Below are positions 1 through 10,501 of a DNA stretch of 64,000 bases, piece by piece. The notes below the pieces were generated by a model. That model ran no database searches, was not told the origin of the DNA, and saw only the letters and a list, made by a program, of their open reading frames with translations. How positions within the stretch are numbered: position 1 is the first letter of the stretch; each line of letters opens with the position of its first letter. Source of the stretch: Pseudomonas reinekei (GTDB taxonomy: Bacteria; Pseudomonadota; Gammaproteobacteria; Pseudomonadales; Pseudomonadaceae); assembly GCF_001945365.1 (NCBI RefSeq), contig NZ_MSTQ01000001.1, positions 186,001-250,000 on the forward strand, in the 5' to 3' direction. Made by a program: the position numbers and the translations under genes.

Positions 1-279
1 CTGGCCATCGCGGCCAGCCTGTTGTGCGGTTACCTCGGCATGGTCGAGCGTGTCGAACCGAGCGCCGCAGTCCAGGGCCGGGCTTATGAACGCCGCAACC
101 TGCGCCTGCCGATCACCATCGAAGACGCCCTGACCAAAATGGAAGAGTGCGAAACCATCGGCCGTTACCTGGGCGACAAATTCGTGCGCGGCTACGTCGC
201 GGTCAAACGCGCCGAGCACGAAAACTTCAAGCGGGTGATCAGCTCGTGGGAGCGTGAGTTCCTGATGCTGAGTGTCTGA
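1..279 (+). CDS. puuA: Glutamine synthetase family, probable gamma-glutamylputrescine synthetase, C-terminal end
   Basis: Partial gene: the frame is open at base 1 and ends in TGA at 279, giving about the last 92 residues. The visible piece has the glutamine synthetase C-terminal region (residues reading ERRNLRLPITIEDAL, then a helical tail ending FLMLSV). Known family role: ATP-dependent joining of glutamate to an amine. The glutamylpolyamine assignment is inferred from the next two genes, a polyamine-binding protein and a PuuB-like oxidase. The catalytic core lies outside the window, so a different GS-family ligase cannot be excluded. Confidence 0.75.
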   Translation: MAIAASLLCGYLGMVERVEPSAAVQGRAYERRNLRLPITIEDALTKMEECETIGRYLGDKFVRGYVAVKRAEHENFKRVISSWEREFLMLSV

Positions 280-301
280 GATCTTCGCTGTCTGCAAGGG
301 C

Positions 302-371
302 CTCTTCGCGAGCAGGCTCGCTCCCACATTTGCAATGCATTCCCCTGTGGGAGCGAGCCTGCTCGCGATGA
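302..371. repeat. REP pair between puuA-like and potF-like genes
   Basis: Two facing copies of the Pseudomonas REP palindrome (TTCGCGAGCAGGCTCGCTCC and its complement) separated by about 18 bases. The pair fills most of the 152-bp gap and could act as a transcript stabiliser or partial terminator. Confidence 0.85.
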
Positions 372-413
372 CGGCCGCGCAAACACCAAAGAACGCCCTG
401 AAGAATCCAATAA

Positions 414-2818
<2,405 letters not shown>

Positions 2819-2877
2819 CAGCGCATGGATCGCAGCTGCGCTGCACTCGACAGCGCCTATGGCAGGAACGCGGTCTT

Positions 2878-2907
2878 CTGTAGGCGCCGGCTTGCTGGCG
2901 CCTACAG
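2878..2907. repeat. REP-like hairpin downstream of puuB
   Basis: A strong inverted repeat, CTGTAGGCGCC paired with GGCGCCTACAG around a short loop. It lies 60 bases after the puuB stop. There is no T tract, so it is a REP-type element rather than a classic terminator. Confidence 0.7.
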
Positions 2908-3036
2908 GGGGGCGCGCGTATGCCTTGTAATCTTGTGCGGTTAGCCTGGTCGCCAGACCTTTCGATTTGCTCAATTGCGAGTGGCTTCTATATTGAGGGG
3001 GGGCTCATCCTTTTCCGCCCTCTGTCGAGCCTGGCC

Positions 3037-3633
3037 ATGGCATCTACTGATCAACTGATCATTTGCGAGCACTGTGACTGCGTGTACGAAAAAGTGACGC
3101 TCGCCAAACATCAGAAAACCCTGTGCACGCGCTGCGGCGGCGTACTCCAGCGTTATAACGGCCTCACGGTGGAGCAACGTCTTGCGCTGACCTTCACCGC
3201 CTTGATGCTGTGGATCTTTGCCAATTTCTATCCGGTCATGAGCATCAGCCTCAAAGGCCTGAAAAACAGCGCAACGCTCTGGGATTCGGTGCTGGCCCTG
3301 AGTCTTGGCCCCATCACCTTCATTGCCCTGGTGGCGGCCATTGCCATGATCATCGCGCCGGTCATCCAGCTGGTACTGCTGATCTGGGTACTGAGCTTCG
3401 CGCTCGGCAACAAACGCTCGCCCGCCTTCAAATTCTGCATGCGCTGGCTGGAAACCCTCCGGCCCTGGAGCATGCTCGAAGTATGTCTGTTGGGGGCCAT
3501 GGTGGCGGTGATCAAACTTGCCGGGTTGCTGGACGTGCTGCCGGGCATCGGCTTGTTCGCCCTGGCCATCCTCAGCCTGATGATGATCCGCATTGCCGGC
3601 CGCGATATCCGCGAGCTATGGGACATCCAATGA
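3037..3633 (+). CDS. PqiA-type integral membrane protein, first half
   Basis: Protein of 198 residues from the ATG at 3037; an upstream in-frame ATG at 2920 would add 39 unconserved-looking residues. It starts with a zinc-ribbon-like pair (CEHC at about residue 10 and CTRC at about 32). This is followed by four hydrophobic segments (near TFTALMLWIFANFYPV, ITFIALVAAIAMIIAPV, MLEVCLLGAMVAVIKLAG and IGLFALAILSLMMIRIAG). E. coli PqiA carries two such units in one protein; here they are two genes. Expected role: inner-membrane partner of the MCE protein PqiB in envelope lipid transport. It overlaps the next gene by 4 bases. Confidence 0.85.
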   Translation: MASTDQLIICEHCDCVYEKVTLAKHQKTLCTRCGGVLQRYNGLTVEQRLALTFTALMLWIFANFYPVMSISLKGLKNSATLWDSVLALSLGPITFIALVAAIAMIIAPVIQLVLLIWVLSFALGNKRSPAFKFCMRWLETLRPWSMLEVCLLGAMVAVIKLAGLLDVLPGIGLFALAILSLMMIRIAGRDIRELWDIQ

Positions 3634-4286
3634 CAACGCCCCCGGTCGCCGATGATCTCAATCTATGCCTGTGCCACACCTGTGGCCTAGCCTGCGACGT
3701 AACCCGCCAACCGCACGAATGCGAACGCTGCGGCGCGCCGCTGCATCGACGCAAGACCAACTCATTGACCCGAACCTGGGCCTTCATGATTGCGGCCCTG
3801 GTGTTTTACATCCCGGCCAATCTGTTGCCGGTGATGAACACCAAAATGGTCGGCAACGGCGCCGACAGCACCATCATGAGCGGCGTGCTGGAGTTCTGGG
3901 AAGCTGGCGCCTGGGACATCGCCCTGATCATTTTCATCGCCAGTATCGCGGTGCCGGGCGTCAAGTTCGTGGCGCTCACATTGCTGTTGGTCACCGTACA
4001 GCGTGACAGCGACTGGGCACGCAAGGAGCGCTCGCAGCTGTACCGCTTTGTCGAGGTGATCGGCTACTGGTCGATGCTCGATGTAATCGTGGTGGCCCTG
4101 GTGGCCTCGCTGGTGAAGTTCCAGGCCCTGGCCGACATCGAGCCGCGCCCGGGCATTCTTTTTTTTGGCCTGGTGGTGGTGTTTACCATGCTGTCGGCGA
4201 TGAGTTTCGACCCGCGGTTGATCTGGGATAAAGAACGGCAAGCTCCGCACAATCAGGAGGTCTCGGATGCAGTCGCAAGCCACTAA
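3630..4286 (+). CDS. pqiA: PqiA-type integral membrane protein, second half
   Basis: Protein of 218 residues starting at ATG 3630 inside the previous stop codon. It repeats the architecture of its neighbour: a CHTC...CERC zinc ribbon (about residues 15-42), then four membrane segments including FMIAALVFYIPANLLPV and IALIIFIASIAVPGVKF. The conserved NLLPVM and SMLDV motifs are those of the PqiA family. It runs 20 bases into pqiB, so the operon is tightly coupled. Together the two genes equal one E. coli PqiA. Assignment to the family is firm; the exact lipid cargo is not known from sequence. Confidence 0.87.
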   Translation: MTTPPVADDLNLCLCHTCGLACDVTRQPHECERCGAPLHRRKTNSLTRTWAFMIAALVFYIPANLLPVMNTKMVGNGADSTIMSGVLEFWEAGAWDIALIIFIASIAVPGVKFVALTLLLVTVQRDSDWARKERSQLYRFVEVIGYWSMLDVIVVALVASLVKFQALADIEPRPGILFFGLVVVFTMLSAMSFDPRLIWDKERQAPHNQEVSDAVASH

Positions 4287-5943
4287 CGAACCACGTACCC
4301 CAGGGCAGGCACCCATCAAGACCCGGCGTTTCAGCATTTCGCTGGTCTGGATCGTGCCCATCGTCGCGGTGCTGGTGGGTATTTCGCTGGTGGTGCACAG
4401 CATCCTCCAGGAAGGACCGACCATCGTCGTCACCTTCAAGACCGGCGACGGCCTGACGGCGAACAAGACCGAGGTCAAGTACCGCAACGTGGTGATCGGC
4501 CACGTCACTGACGTCGAACTGAGCAACGATCAGAAAAGCGTCAACGCCACCATCAAACTGGCGAAGCAAGCCGAAAGCTTCACCCGCGACGATTCGCAGT
4601 ACTGGGTGGTAAGGCCGCGTATTGGTGCCGGCGGCGTATCGGGGATTGATACCTTGCTGTCCGGCGATTACATCGGTGCCGATATCGGTCAGGCCAATTC
4701 CCGCGCCAAGCACTTCAAGGGGCTGGAAAACCCGCCACCGATCACTTATGGCGAGCCGGGCAAACGCTTTACCCTGCACACCCAGGACCTGGGGTCGCTG
4801 GATATCGGCTCGCCGGTGTACTACCGCAAGATTCCAGTCGGCCAGGTGGTGGCTTATGAGCTGGACCCGGACGGCAAAGGCGTGAATATCGAACTGTTCA
4901 TTCATTCACCCAACGATCAATACGTCACCGAAAACACCCGGTTCTGGAATGCCAGCGGGATTGACGTGAACGTCGGCGCCAATGGTTTTGCGGTCAAGAC
5001 TGAATCCCTGTCCTCGATCCTGGTGGGCGGCATTGCCTTCCGTGCGCCGGAATACAGCCCCAACGACAAGCCGGCACCCGAGGAATATGCCTACGAACTG
5101 TTCGACGACCAGCAAACCGCCCTGGCCCCGCCCAATGGCAAGCCGCAATACCTGGCCCTGCGCTTCGATCAAGCACTGCGCGGGCTCAAGGTCGATGCCC
5201 CGGTAGAGTTCCTAGGGGTGGAATTCGGCAGAGTGGTGTCGATCAACCTCGACTTCGATGCGAAAAAGCGCAGCTTTCCGCTCAACGTCGGCATCGTGAT
5301 CTACCCGCAACGTCTGGGTCAGGCTCACATGAAAATGCTCGCCGCGCTCAACCATGACCCCAATGATGAAGCCGCAGGCGTGCGCTTGATGGGCAGCTTC
5401 ATCGAAAACGGCCTGCGTGCCCAGGCCCGCACGGGCAACCTGTTGACCGGCCAGCTCTACATCGCTCTGGATTTCTACCCCAAGGCCGACAAAGTCGCCT
5501 TCGATGCTACGGCTCGCCCGGTCATGATTCCGACCGTTCCGGGTAGCCTGGAGCAGTTACAGGAAAAACTCGAAGCCATGGTCGACAAAATCAACAAACT
5601 GCCGGTGGAACGGATTGCCGGCAATCTGGATGGCAACCTTGTCGAGATGCGCAAAACCCTGAGCCAATTCAACAGCAAGACACTGCCCGGCGTACAAAGC
5701 ACCCTGTCGAACGTCAGCAAGACGCTGGAATCGGCCGACACCACGCTGAAATCGGCGAACTCGACCCTGGCCGAAGATTCGCCGCAACGCGAGCAATTGG
5801 GGCAAACCCTGGACGAGCTCGGGCGCACATCGCGGTCCTTGCGTGATCTCGCGGATTACCTGGGTCGCCATCCGGAATCACTGATTCGCGGTCGCCCCGC
5901 AAATGCTGCCCCCATGGATCTGCAAGGGCCACCGAGCAAATGA
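4267..5943 (+). CDS. pqiB: PqiB, MCE-domain intermembrane transport protein
   Basis: Protein of 558 residues (E. coli PqiB is about 546). There is an N-terminal membrane anchor (SLVWIVPIVAVLVGISLVVH, about residues 24-43). Three MCE domains follow, with starts near residues 50 (TIVVTFKTGDGL), 160 (RFTLHTQDLGSLDIGSPVYY) and 295 (ALRFDQALRGLKVDAPVEFL). A long helical C-terminal tail has heptad-like repeats (LSNVSKTLESADTTLKSANS). In E. coli, PqiB forms a hexameric tube spanning the periplasm. RBS AGGAGG lies 8 bases upstream. Third gene of the pqi operon. Confidence 0.92.
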   Translation: MQSQATNEPRTPGQAPIKTRRFSISLVWIVPIVAVLVGISLVVHSILQEGPTIVVTFKTGDGLTANKTEVKYRNVVIGHVTDVELSNDQKSVNATIKLAKQAESFTRDDSQYWVVRPRIGAGGVSGIDTLLSGDYIGADIGQANSRAKHFKGLENPPPITYGEPGKRFTLHTQDLGSLDIGSPVYYRKIPVGQVVAYELDPDGKGVNIELFIHSPNDQYVTENTRFWNASGIDVNVGANGFAVKTESLSSILVGGIAFRAPEYSPNDKPAPEEYAYELFDDQQTALAPPNGKPQYLALRFDQALRGLKVDAPVEFLGVEFGRVVSINLDFDAKKRSFPLNVGIVIYPQRLGQAHMKMLAALNHDPNDEAAGVRLMGSFIENGLRAQARTGNLLTGQLYIALDFYPKADKVAFDATARPVMIPTVPGSLEQLQEKLEAMVDKINKLPVERIAGNLDGNLVEMRKTLSQFNSKTLPGVQSTLSNVSKTLESADTTLKSANSTLAEDSPQREQLGQTLDELGRTSRSLRDLADYLGRHPESLIRGRPANAAPMDLQGPPSK

Positions 5944-5960
5944 CTAGAGGATTAACACCC

Positions 5961-6518
5961 ATGGCTTTTCCATTGAAGTTGACTCTGGTCGCCACGTTGT
6001 CTCTGCTCGCCGCCTGCCGCAGCGATCCGATCGAGTTTCACACCCTGACGCCAGCGCAGTTGCCCGCAAATACCAGGGCCGCGACGGATATCCAGATCGA
6101 AGGCCTCACGGTTCCGCCGCAGGTCGATCGACCACAAATCGTGGTGCGCGAGGGCAACACCGGCATGGCGATCCTTGAAACCCAATGGTGGGGCGCCAGT
6201 CTCGTGGATGAGCTGCGCAGCGCCCTGACCGACCAAATGGTCAACGGCAACCCCAATCGCAAAGTCTCGGTGCGCCTTGAGGTGCAGCGCTTCGACTCGA
6301 TCCCGGGCCAATACGGGCTGATCGATGTGAAATGGCGTCTGCGGGGCGCCAGCGTCGACGAAAACTTACTGCTGTCCTGCCGCAGTACGTTGCAGACCCC
6401 TTCGGGGCCATCCATCGACGAACTGGTGGCGGCTCAGCAAAACAACGTCAAGCGCCTGGCCGCGGTGATCAGCCAGGCAGCCAGTAACCCGCAAAAAGGT
6501 TGCCCGTCGACCCCATGA
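5961..6518 (+). CDS. pqiC: PqiC family outer-membrane lipoprotein
   Basis: Protein of 185 residues. The ATG at 5961 is preferred over the in-frame ATG at 5940 because GAGG sits 10 bases before it and it gives a clean lipoprotein signal (LSLLAAC, cysteine at residue 16). The body fits the PqiC/YmbA family (ABC-type auxiliary lipoprotein, formerly DUF330), including QWWGASLVDELRSAL and IDVKWRLRG. It probably anchors the PqiB tube to the outer membrane. It lies 17 bases after pqiB and closes the operon. Confidence 0.85.
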   Translation: MAFPLKLTLVATLSLLAACRSDPIEFHTLTPAQLPANTRAATDIQIEGLTVPPQVDRPQIVVREGNTGMAILETQWWGASLVDELRSALTDQMVNGNPNRKVSVRLEVQRFDSIPGQYGLIDVKWRLRGASVDENLLLSCRSTLQTPSGPSIDELVAAQQNNVKRLAAVISQAASNPQKGCPSTP

Positions 6519-6593
6519 ATTGACGAATGCTGTCCATGTCTCGACCATCGGCCATGCTCATGTATTGAGTTGAGGGTTTAATCGCGCTGAAGC

Positions 6594-7532
6594 TCAGAGA
6601 TCAAAACGGTCAACCGCCCGACGCCGCTCGTTGTCATCGCGCACATCGTACTTGGCGGTGGTCTGGATGTTGCTGTGATGGGCAAGCTTCTGAGCGATCG
6701 ACAGATCGTGTTCTTCAATCACCCGAGTAATGAACGAGCGGCGGAAATCATGGGGCATGATTTTCACCCCGACCTGCGCTCCCCGCTGCCGGGCAATGTA
6801 GTAAATCGCATGCTTGGTGATGCGCTCGCGGGTGATATGGCTGCCGCGCCGGATGCGATTGAACAGGAACGGGTCATCCTCTTCGCCTTCCTTGAGCATC
6901 GAGCGGCGCAGCTCCAGCCACGCGTCCAGCTTGGCGAAAGCCCAGGCCGGGGCGTACTTGATCAACTGTTTGTTGCCCTTGGCGGTCACCCGCAGGCTGC
7001 GTTCGGCGAAATCAACCTGGTTGAGGTCGAGGTTGACCGACTCAGACTTGCGCATGCCCGAACCGTACAAAATCCCGATGATCGCCGCATCCCTCAGGCC
7101 CTGCGGGCGTGGATCGGCAGCGCAGACTTCCATCAGTTCCTGAATCAGCGTGCGCCGCAGGTTGCGCCCCTGGGACAGACGCGTACCGGCAATGCCCTTG
7201 ACCGAACGCATTTTCAACAGATGTTCCTGACTGATCAGGCTCATGCGCCACGCTTCGTTCATCACCCCGCGCACGGCATTGACGTACAGCGACGAGGTGT
7301 TGGGCGCGTAGCCATCGGTGCGCAAAGTGGCGACCAGGGCAATCACGTCCTCGGGTTGCAGGTTATGCCAGGGAATCTCTTCGATGTTCACTTCATCGAA
7401 ACCCAGGCGATCGGCAGCGTCCTGCAGCACATAGCGCATGGTCAGTTGGCTGGAAGGCGCCAAACGAGCCAGATAGACAGTCAGCGGGTTGGTCTTGGGC
7501 GTACTTGAATCAGCAACAGGTAAGTCAGTCAA
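6594..7532 (-). CDS. Tyrosine recombinase / site-specific integrase, stand-alone
   Basis: Protein of 312 residues from a TTG at 7532 (MTDLPVADSSTPKTNPLTV), or 327 from ATG 7577; the first has an AAGG 8 bases upstream. The N-terminal SAM-like DNA-binding domain is followed by the catalytic domain. The full tyrosine-recombinase set is visible: Arg in SGMRKSE, Lys in TAKGNKQ, HxxR in PHDFRRS, a second His in AHHSNIQTT, and Tyr in AKYDVRDD. It is neither a clear XerC nor XerD by context, and no phage genes or att-like direct repeats were seen nearby. It may be a domesticated integrase. Its own target site is unknown. Confidence 0.88.
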   Translation of the reverse strand: MTDLPVADSSTPKTNPLTVYLARLAPSSQLTMRYVLQDAADRLGFDEVNIEEIPWHNLQPEDVIALVATLRTDGYAPNTSSLYVNAVRGVMNEAWRMSLISQEHLLKMRSVKGIAGTRLSQGRNLRRTLIQELMEVCAADPRPQGLRDAAIIGILYGSGMRKSESVNLDLNQVDFAERSLRVTAKGNKQLIKYAPAWAFAKLDAWLELRRSMLKEGEEDDPFLFNRIRRGSHITRERITKHAIYYIARQRGAQVGVKIMPHDFRRSFITRVIEEHDLSIAQKLAHHSNIQTTAKYDVRDDNERRRAVDRFDL

Positions 7533-7714
7533 ACGAAACGGCCTTGAAAAAAAGAAGTCGCCACAAACGGTGTGCAAACAAAGAGGGTCGTTACGCTGCC
7601 GGTCATGGCCGATAAAGTCAAATTACGCCGACAAGGGCCAACGGCCAGGCGATAGATGAATTGAAACATGACGATGCAATTCTGTTTGCGAGTCGATCGC
7701 GGCAGGAGCAAGCC

Positions 7715-9091
7715 ATGAAAATCAGTGTATTTGGTAGCGGTTACGTAGGCCTGGTACAAGCAGCCGTTCTGGCTGAAGTCGGGCATGACGTCGTGTGCAT
7801 GGACATCGACCCGAAAAAAGTCGAGTTGCTGCAACAGGGGCTCGTGAGCATCTTCGAGCCGGGGTTGGCCAGCCTGGTGCGCGAAAGCCTTGACGCCAGG
7901 CGCTTGCAGTTCACCACCGACGAAAAGCTCGCCGTGCAACATGGCCAGGTGCTGTTCATTGCCGTGGGCACGCCGTCGCGGGAGGACGGCTCGGCAGATT
8001 TGCGCTACGTCATGTCGGTGGGCGACGCCGTGGCGCGTCATCGCGAGCAACCGGTGATTCTTGTGGAGAAATCCACGGTGCCGGTGGGAACCGGCGACAG
8101 CTTGCGCGCGCACATCGACAAATGCCTGATCAAGGTCGGGCGCTTGCTGCAGTTCGATATCGTCTCCAACCCCGAGTTTCTCAAGGAAGGCTCCGCCGTG
8201 GCGGATTGCCGGCGCCCGGACCGCATCATCATCGGTTGCGAGCGCGATGAGGTGCGCGAGGTGATGCGTGACCTGTACTCACCGTTCAACCGCAATCATG
8301 ACCGCATCATGTTCATGGACCTGCGCAGCGCCGAGCTGACCAAGTACGCGGCCAACTGCATGCTGGCGACCAAGATCAGCTTCATCAACCAGATCGCCGA
8401 ACTCGCCGAACACCTGGGCGCGGACATCGAATCGGTGCGGCTGGGCATCGGCGCTGATTCGCGCATCGGCTACCATTTTATCTACCCCGGCTGCGGTTAC
8501 GGCGGCTCGTGCTTCCCCAAGGACATGCGTGCGCTGATCCACAGCGCTGAACAAGCACACTGCTCCAGCGATTTGCTGCAAGCGGTAGAAGCCATCAATC
8601 AGCGGCAGAAACACAAGCTGTTCGAGCGGATCAAGGCCTACTACAAAGGCGATTTGCGCGGCAGGACGTTTGCCGTGTGGGGGCTTGCGTTCAAACCCAA
8701 CACCGACGACATGCGCGATGCGCCGAGCCGCGTACTGCTCGAAGCACTGTGGGCAGCGGGTGCCAACGTGCGGGCGTTCGACCCGGAAGCCATGCAGGAA
8801 ACCCAGCATCTGTATCCCGATGAAAGCAAACTGATGCTCATGGGGACACCGGAGTCGGTTTTGAACGGCGCGGACGCCTTGATCATCTGCACCGAATGGC
8901 AACAGTTCAAGGCGCCCGACTTTGATTTGATTCGCCAACGACTCAATGCACCAGTGATCTTTGACGGCCGCAATCTATATGACGCGGAACGACTGGCTCG
9001 CAATGGTTTCATGTACTTCCCGATGGGCCGGGGCGAGTCGCGCAAGTTGCCAATACCCTTGCAGCGCTGGCCAGCCGTGTCGGTGGCTTGA
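7715..9091 (+). CDS. ugd: UDP-glucose 6-dehydrogenase
   Basis: Protein of 458 residues, with AGGAG 8 bases before the ATG at 7715. The NAD-binding motif GSGYVGL begins at residue 7, and the catalytic cysteine lies in GCGYGGSCFPKD (about residue 265). A C-terminal UDP-binding domain contains the family signature WGLAFKPNTDDMRDAPS. It oxidises UDP-glucose to UDP-glucuronate, a precursor for exopolysaccharide and lipid A modification. GDP-mannose dehydrogenase (AlgD) is related, but alginate genes are absent here. Monocistronic, with a hairpin about 100 bases downstream. Confidence 0.9.
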   Translation: MKISVFGSGYVGLVQAAVLAEVGHDVVCMDIDPKKVELLQQGLVSIFEPGLASLVRESLDARRLQFTTDEKLAVQHGQVLFIAVGTPSREDGSADLRYVMSVGDAVARHREQPVILVEKSTVPVGTGDSLRAHIDKCLIKVGRLLQFDIVSNPEFLKEGSAVADCRRPDRIIIGCERDEVREVMRDLYSPFNRNHDRIMFMDLRSAELTKYAANCMLATKISFINQIAELAEHLGADIESVRLGIGADSRIGYHFIYPGCGYGGSCFPKDMRALIHSAEQAHCSSDLLQAVEAINQRQKHKLFERIKAYYKGDLRGRTFAVWGLAFKPNTDDMRDAPSRVLLEALWAAGANVRAFDPEAMQETQHLYPDESKLMLMGTPESVLNGADALIICTEWQQFKAPDFDLIRQRLNAPVIFDGRNLYDAERLARNGFMYFPMGRGESRKLPIPLQRWPAVSVA

Positions 9092-9190
9092 GGACACTGT
9101 TAGCGACAACTGAAACGATTTTGCAAGTTACTGTTTGCTTTATGCGTAATGTTATTCATTGGCCACTAACCCCCATGAATCAAATGCAAA

Positions 9191-9216
9191 TCCTGTGGGA
9201 GCCAGCTTCCACAGGA
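9191..9216. repeat. Hairpin downstream of ugd
   Basis: TCCTGTGG pairs with CCACAGGA across a 10-base loop containing GAGCCAGC. It is a short REP-related palindrome between two convergent genes and a plausible transcription stop, though it lacks a T tract. Confidence 0.6.
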
Positions 9217-9229
9217 ACCTCATCAGCCA

Positions 9230-10194
9230 TCAAACCGTGGCTTTCAAGTCGACTCCCAGCGCCTGCGCAAATGCCTTCACCAACGGACTGCGGACAGTGT
9301 TGTGGCGCAGGATCAGATTGAACGGTGTGACGATGTGGATCAGTTGCGGACGTATCGCGCGAAACTCTCCCTTAGCGACCATCGGCGCAGCGTAATGCTG
9401 GGGCAGGAAGCCCACGAAACGGCCGGTTTTGATCAGCAGCGCCACGGCTTCCACCTGGGTGGCGGACGCGGAAAAACTGTCGTAGTGGGCAAAATTCAAT
9501 TTGTCTCGATGGATCGCGTACCGGTGGTTGACGCACTCGTAATCCTTGAGCACGTTGTCGCCAATGTCCGCATCCGCCCTGTCGAACAAGGGGTGACCGA
9601 CCGCGCAATAAACCTCCGAGCGTTCCTCATATAACGGGTAATAATCAAACTCTTCGCGCTTTTGATAAACGGGACAATACCCGCCACTAAACGTCCTTCT
9701 ACGACGCCTCTTTCAACTTCATCAAGCTGCGTTGCCTGAAGTTGAAAGCGCACCTTGGGCGACTGTTCGTTTATTCGTCTAAGCGCAGCAACTAAAGGCG
9801 AATTACAGTCGCCAATTGTATTATCAATCACCCCCACACCAAGATCGCCGATCAGTTCGTTCTGCGCAGAACTAAGCCGATCGCGAAAGTTATCGACCGA
9901 AGCAAATAAATCAATGGACGCCTGATACACCAGACGCCCCTCTTCGGTCAGGTGAAAGCCCTCTCGCCCCCGAGTGCACAGACGCATACCGATGCGGATC
10001 TCAAGGTCGGAAATCTGTTTGCTGATCGCCGCCAGCCCCACATTCAGCTCGTTTTGCGCGGCACTGAAACCGCCAGCCTCGACCACTGCCTTGAACACCT
10101 TGAGCAATTTGAAGTCCAGCCCACTCAGGGCCAAAGGTGCCCGCTGCAGCGTCTTCGGCGCCGGGTTTCCGGAATTGGAAAGTGGGGTTTCCAT
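9230..10194 (-). pseudogene. LysR-type transcriptional regulator, frameshifted
   Basis: The N-terminal frame (9496-10194) encodes a LysR HTH (about residues 26-85, GLDFKLLKVFKAVVEAGGFSAA) and part of the effector domain up to GIVPF. The remaining effector domain continues in another frame (readable from about 9665 down to 9230, KREEFDYYPLYEERSEVYC then HPLFDRADADIG). A single missing base near 9660-9670 joins both into one normal LysR protein of about 320 residues. The site is close to a run of four identical bases at 9660-9663, so a sequencing error is possible. If real, the regulator of the divergent ArgH-like operon is probably inactive. Confidence 0.75.
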
Positions 10195-10501
10195 AATGCT
10201 TATTTACCTCTGGCGCGCTATTCAACACTCTGTGCTCAACAACAAAAACATAGCTGGCCTAATAATAATGAACACAGAAAACCAGGCTTGGCAACCGCCA
10301 AAAAAAACCGGACATCAGTGCCAACTCACTGATCTCGAAACATAAAAAGCTGACACTTCGCTCAGCTCTCGCAACGAAGCAACTGCATTTATCCCCTGCC
10401 CTCGAATATTGATTAGGCCTGATTCCGTCCGGAAGAATTTCGGCAGATGGATCAGGTCTGGCACACCGATTTCAGCTCGCGTTACCACGAGGAAAACAAC
10501 A
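10195..10501. other. Intergenic region between lysR remnant and argH-like gene
   Basis: About 300 bases, visibly richer in A and T than the flanking genes, holding the divergent promoters. No unambiguous LysR operator, -35/-10 pair or hairpin could be fixed by eye. Confidence 0.5.

Noticed and set aside
302..371. Repeated GTGGGAGCGAGC palindromes as a possible CRISPR array or transposon ends
   Set aside because: Copies are scattered singly or in facing pairs through the window, with no regular spacer array; they are Pseudomonas REP elements, with no linked transposase here.
2920..3036. Longer N-terminus for the first PqiA protein
   Set aside because: The extra 39 residues are unlike the family, and the zinc ribbon sits normally from ATG 3037.
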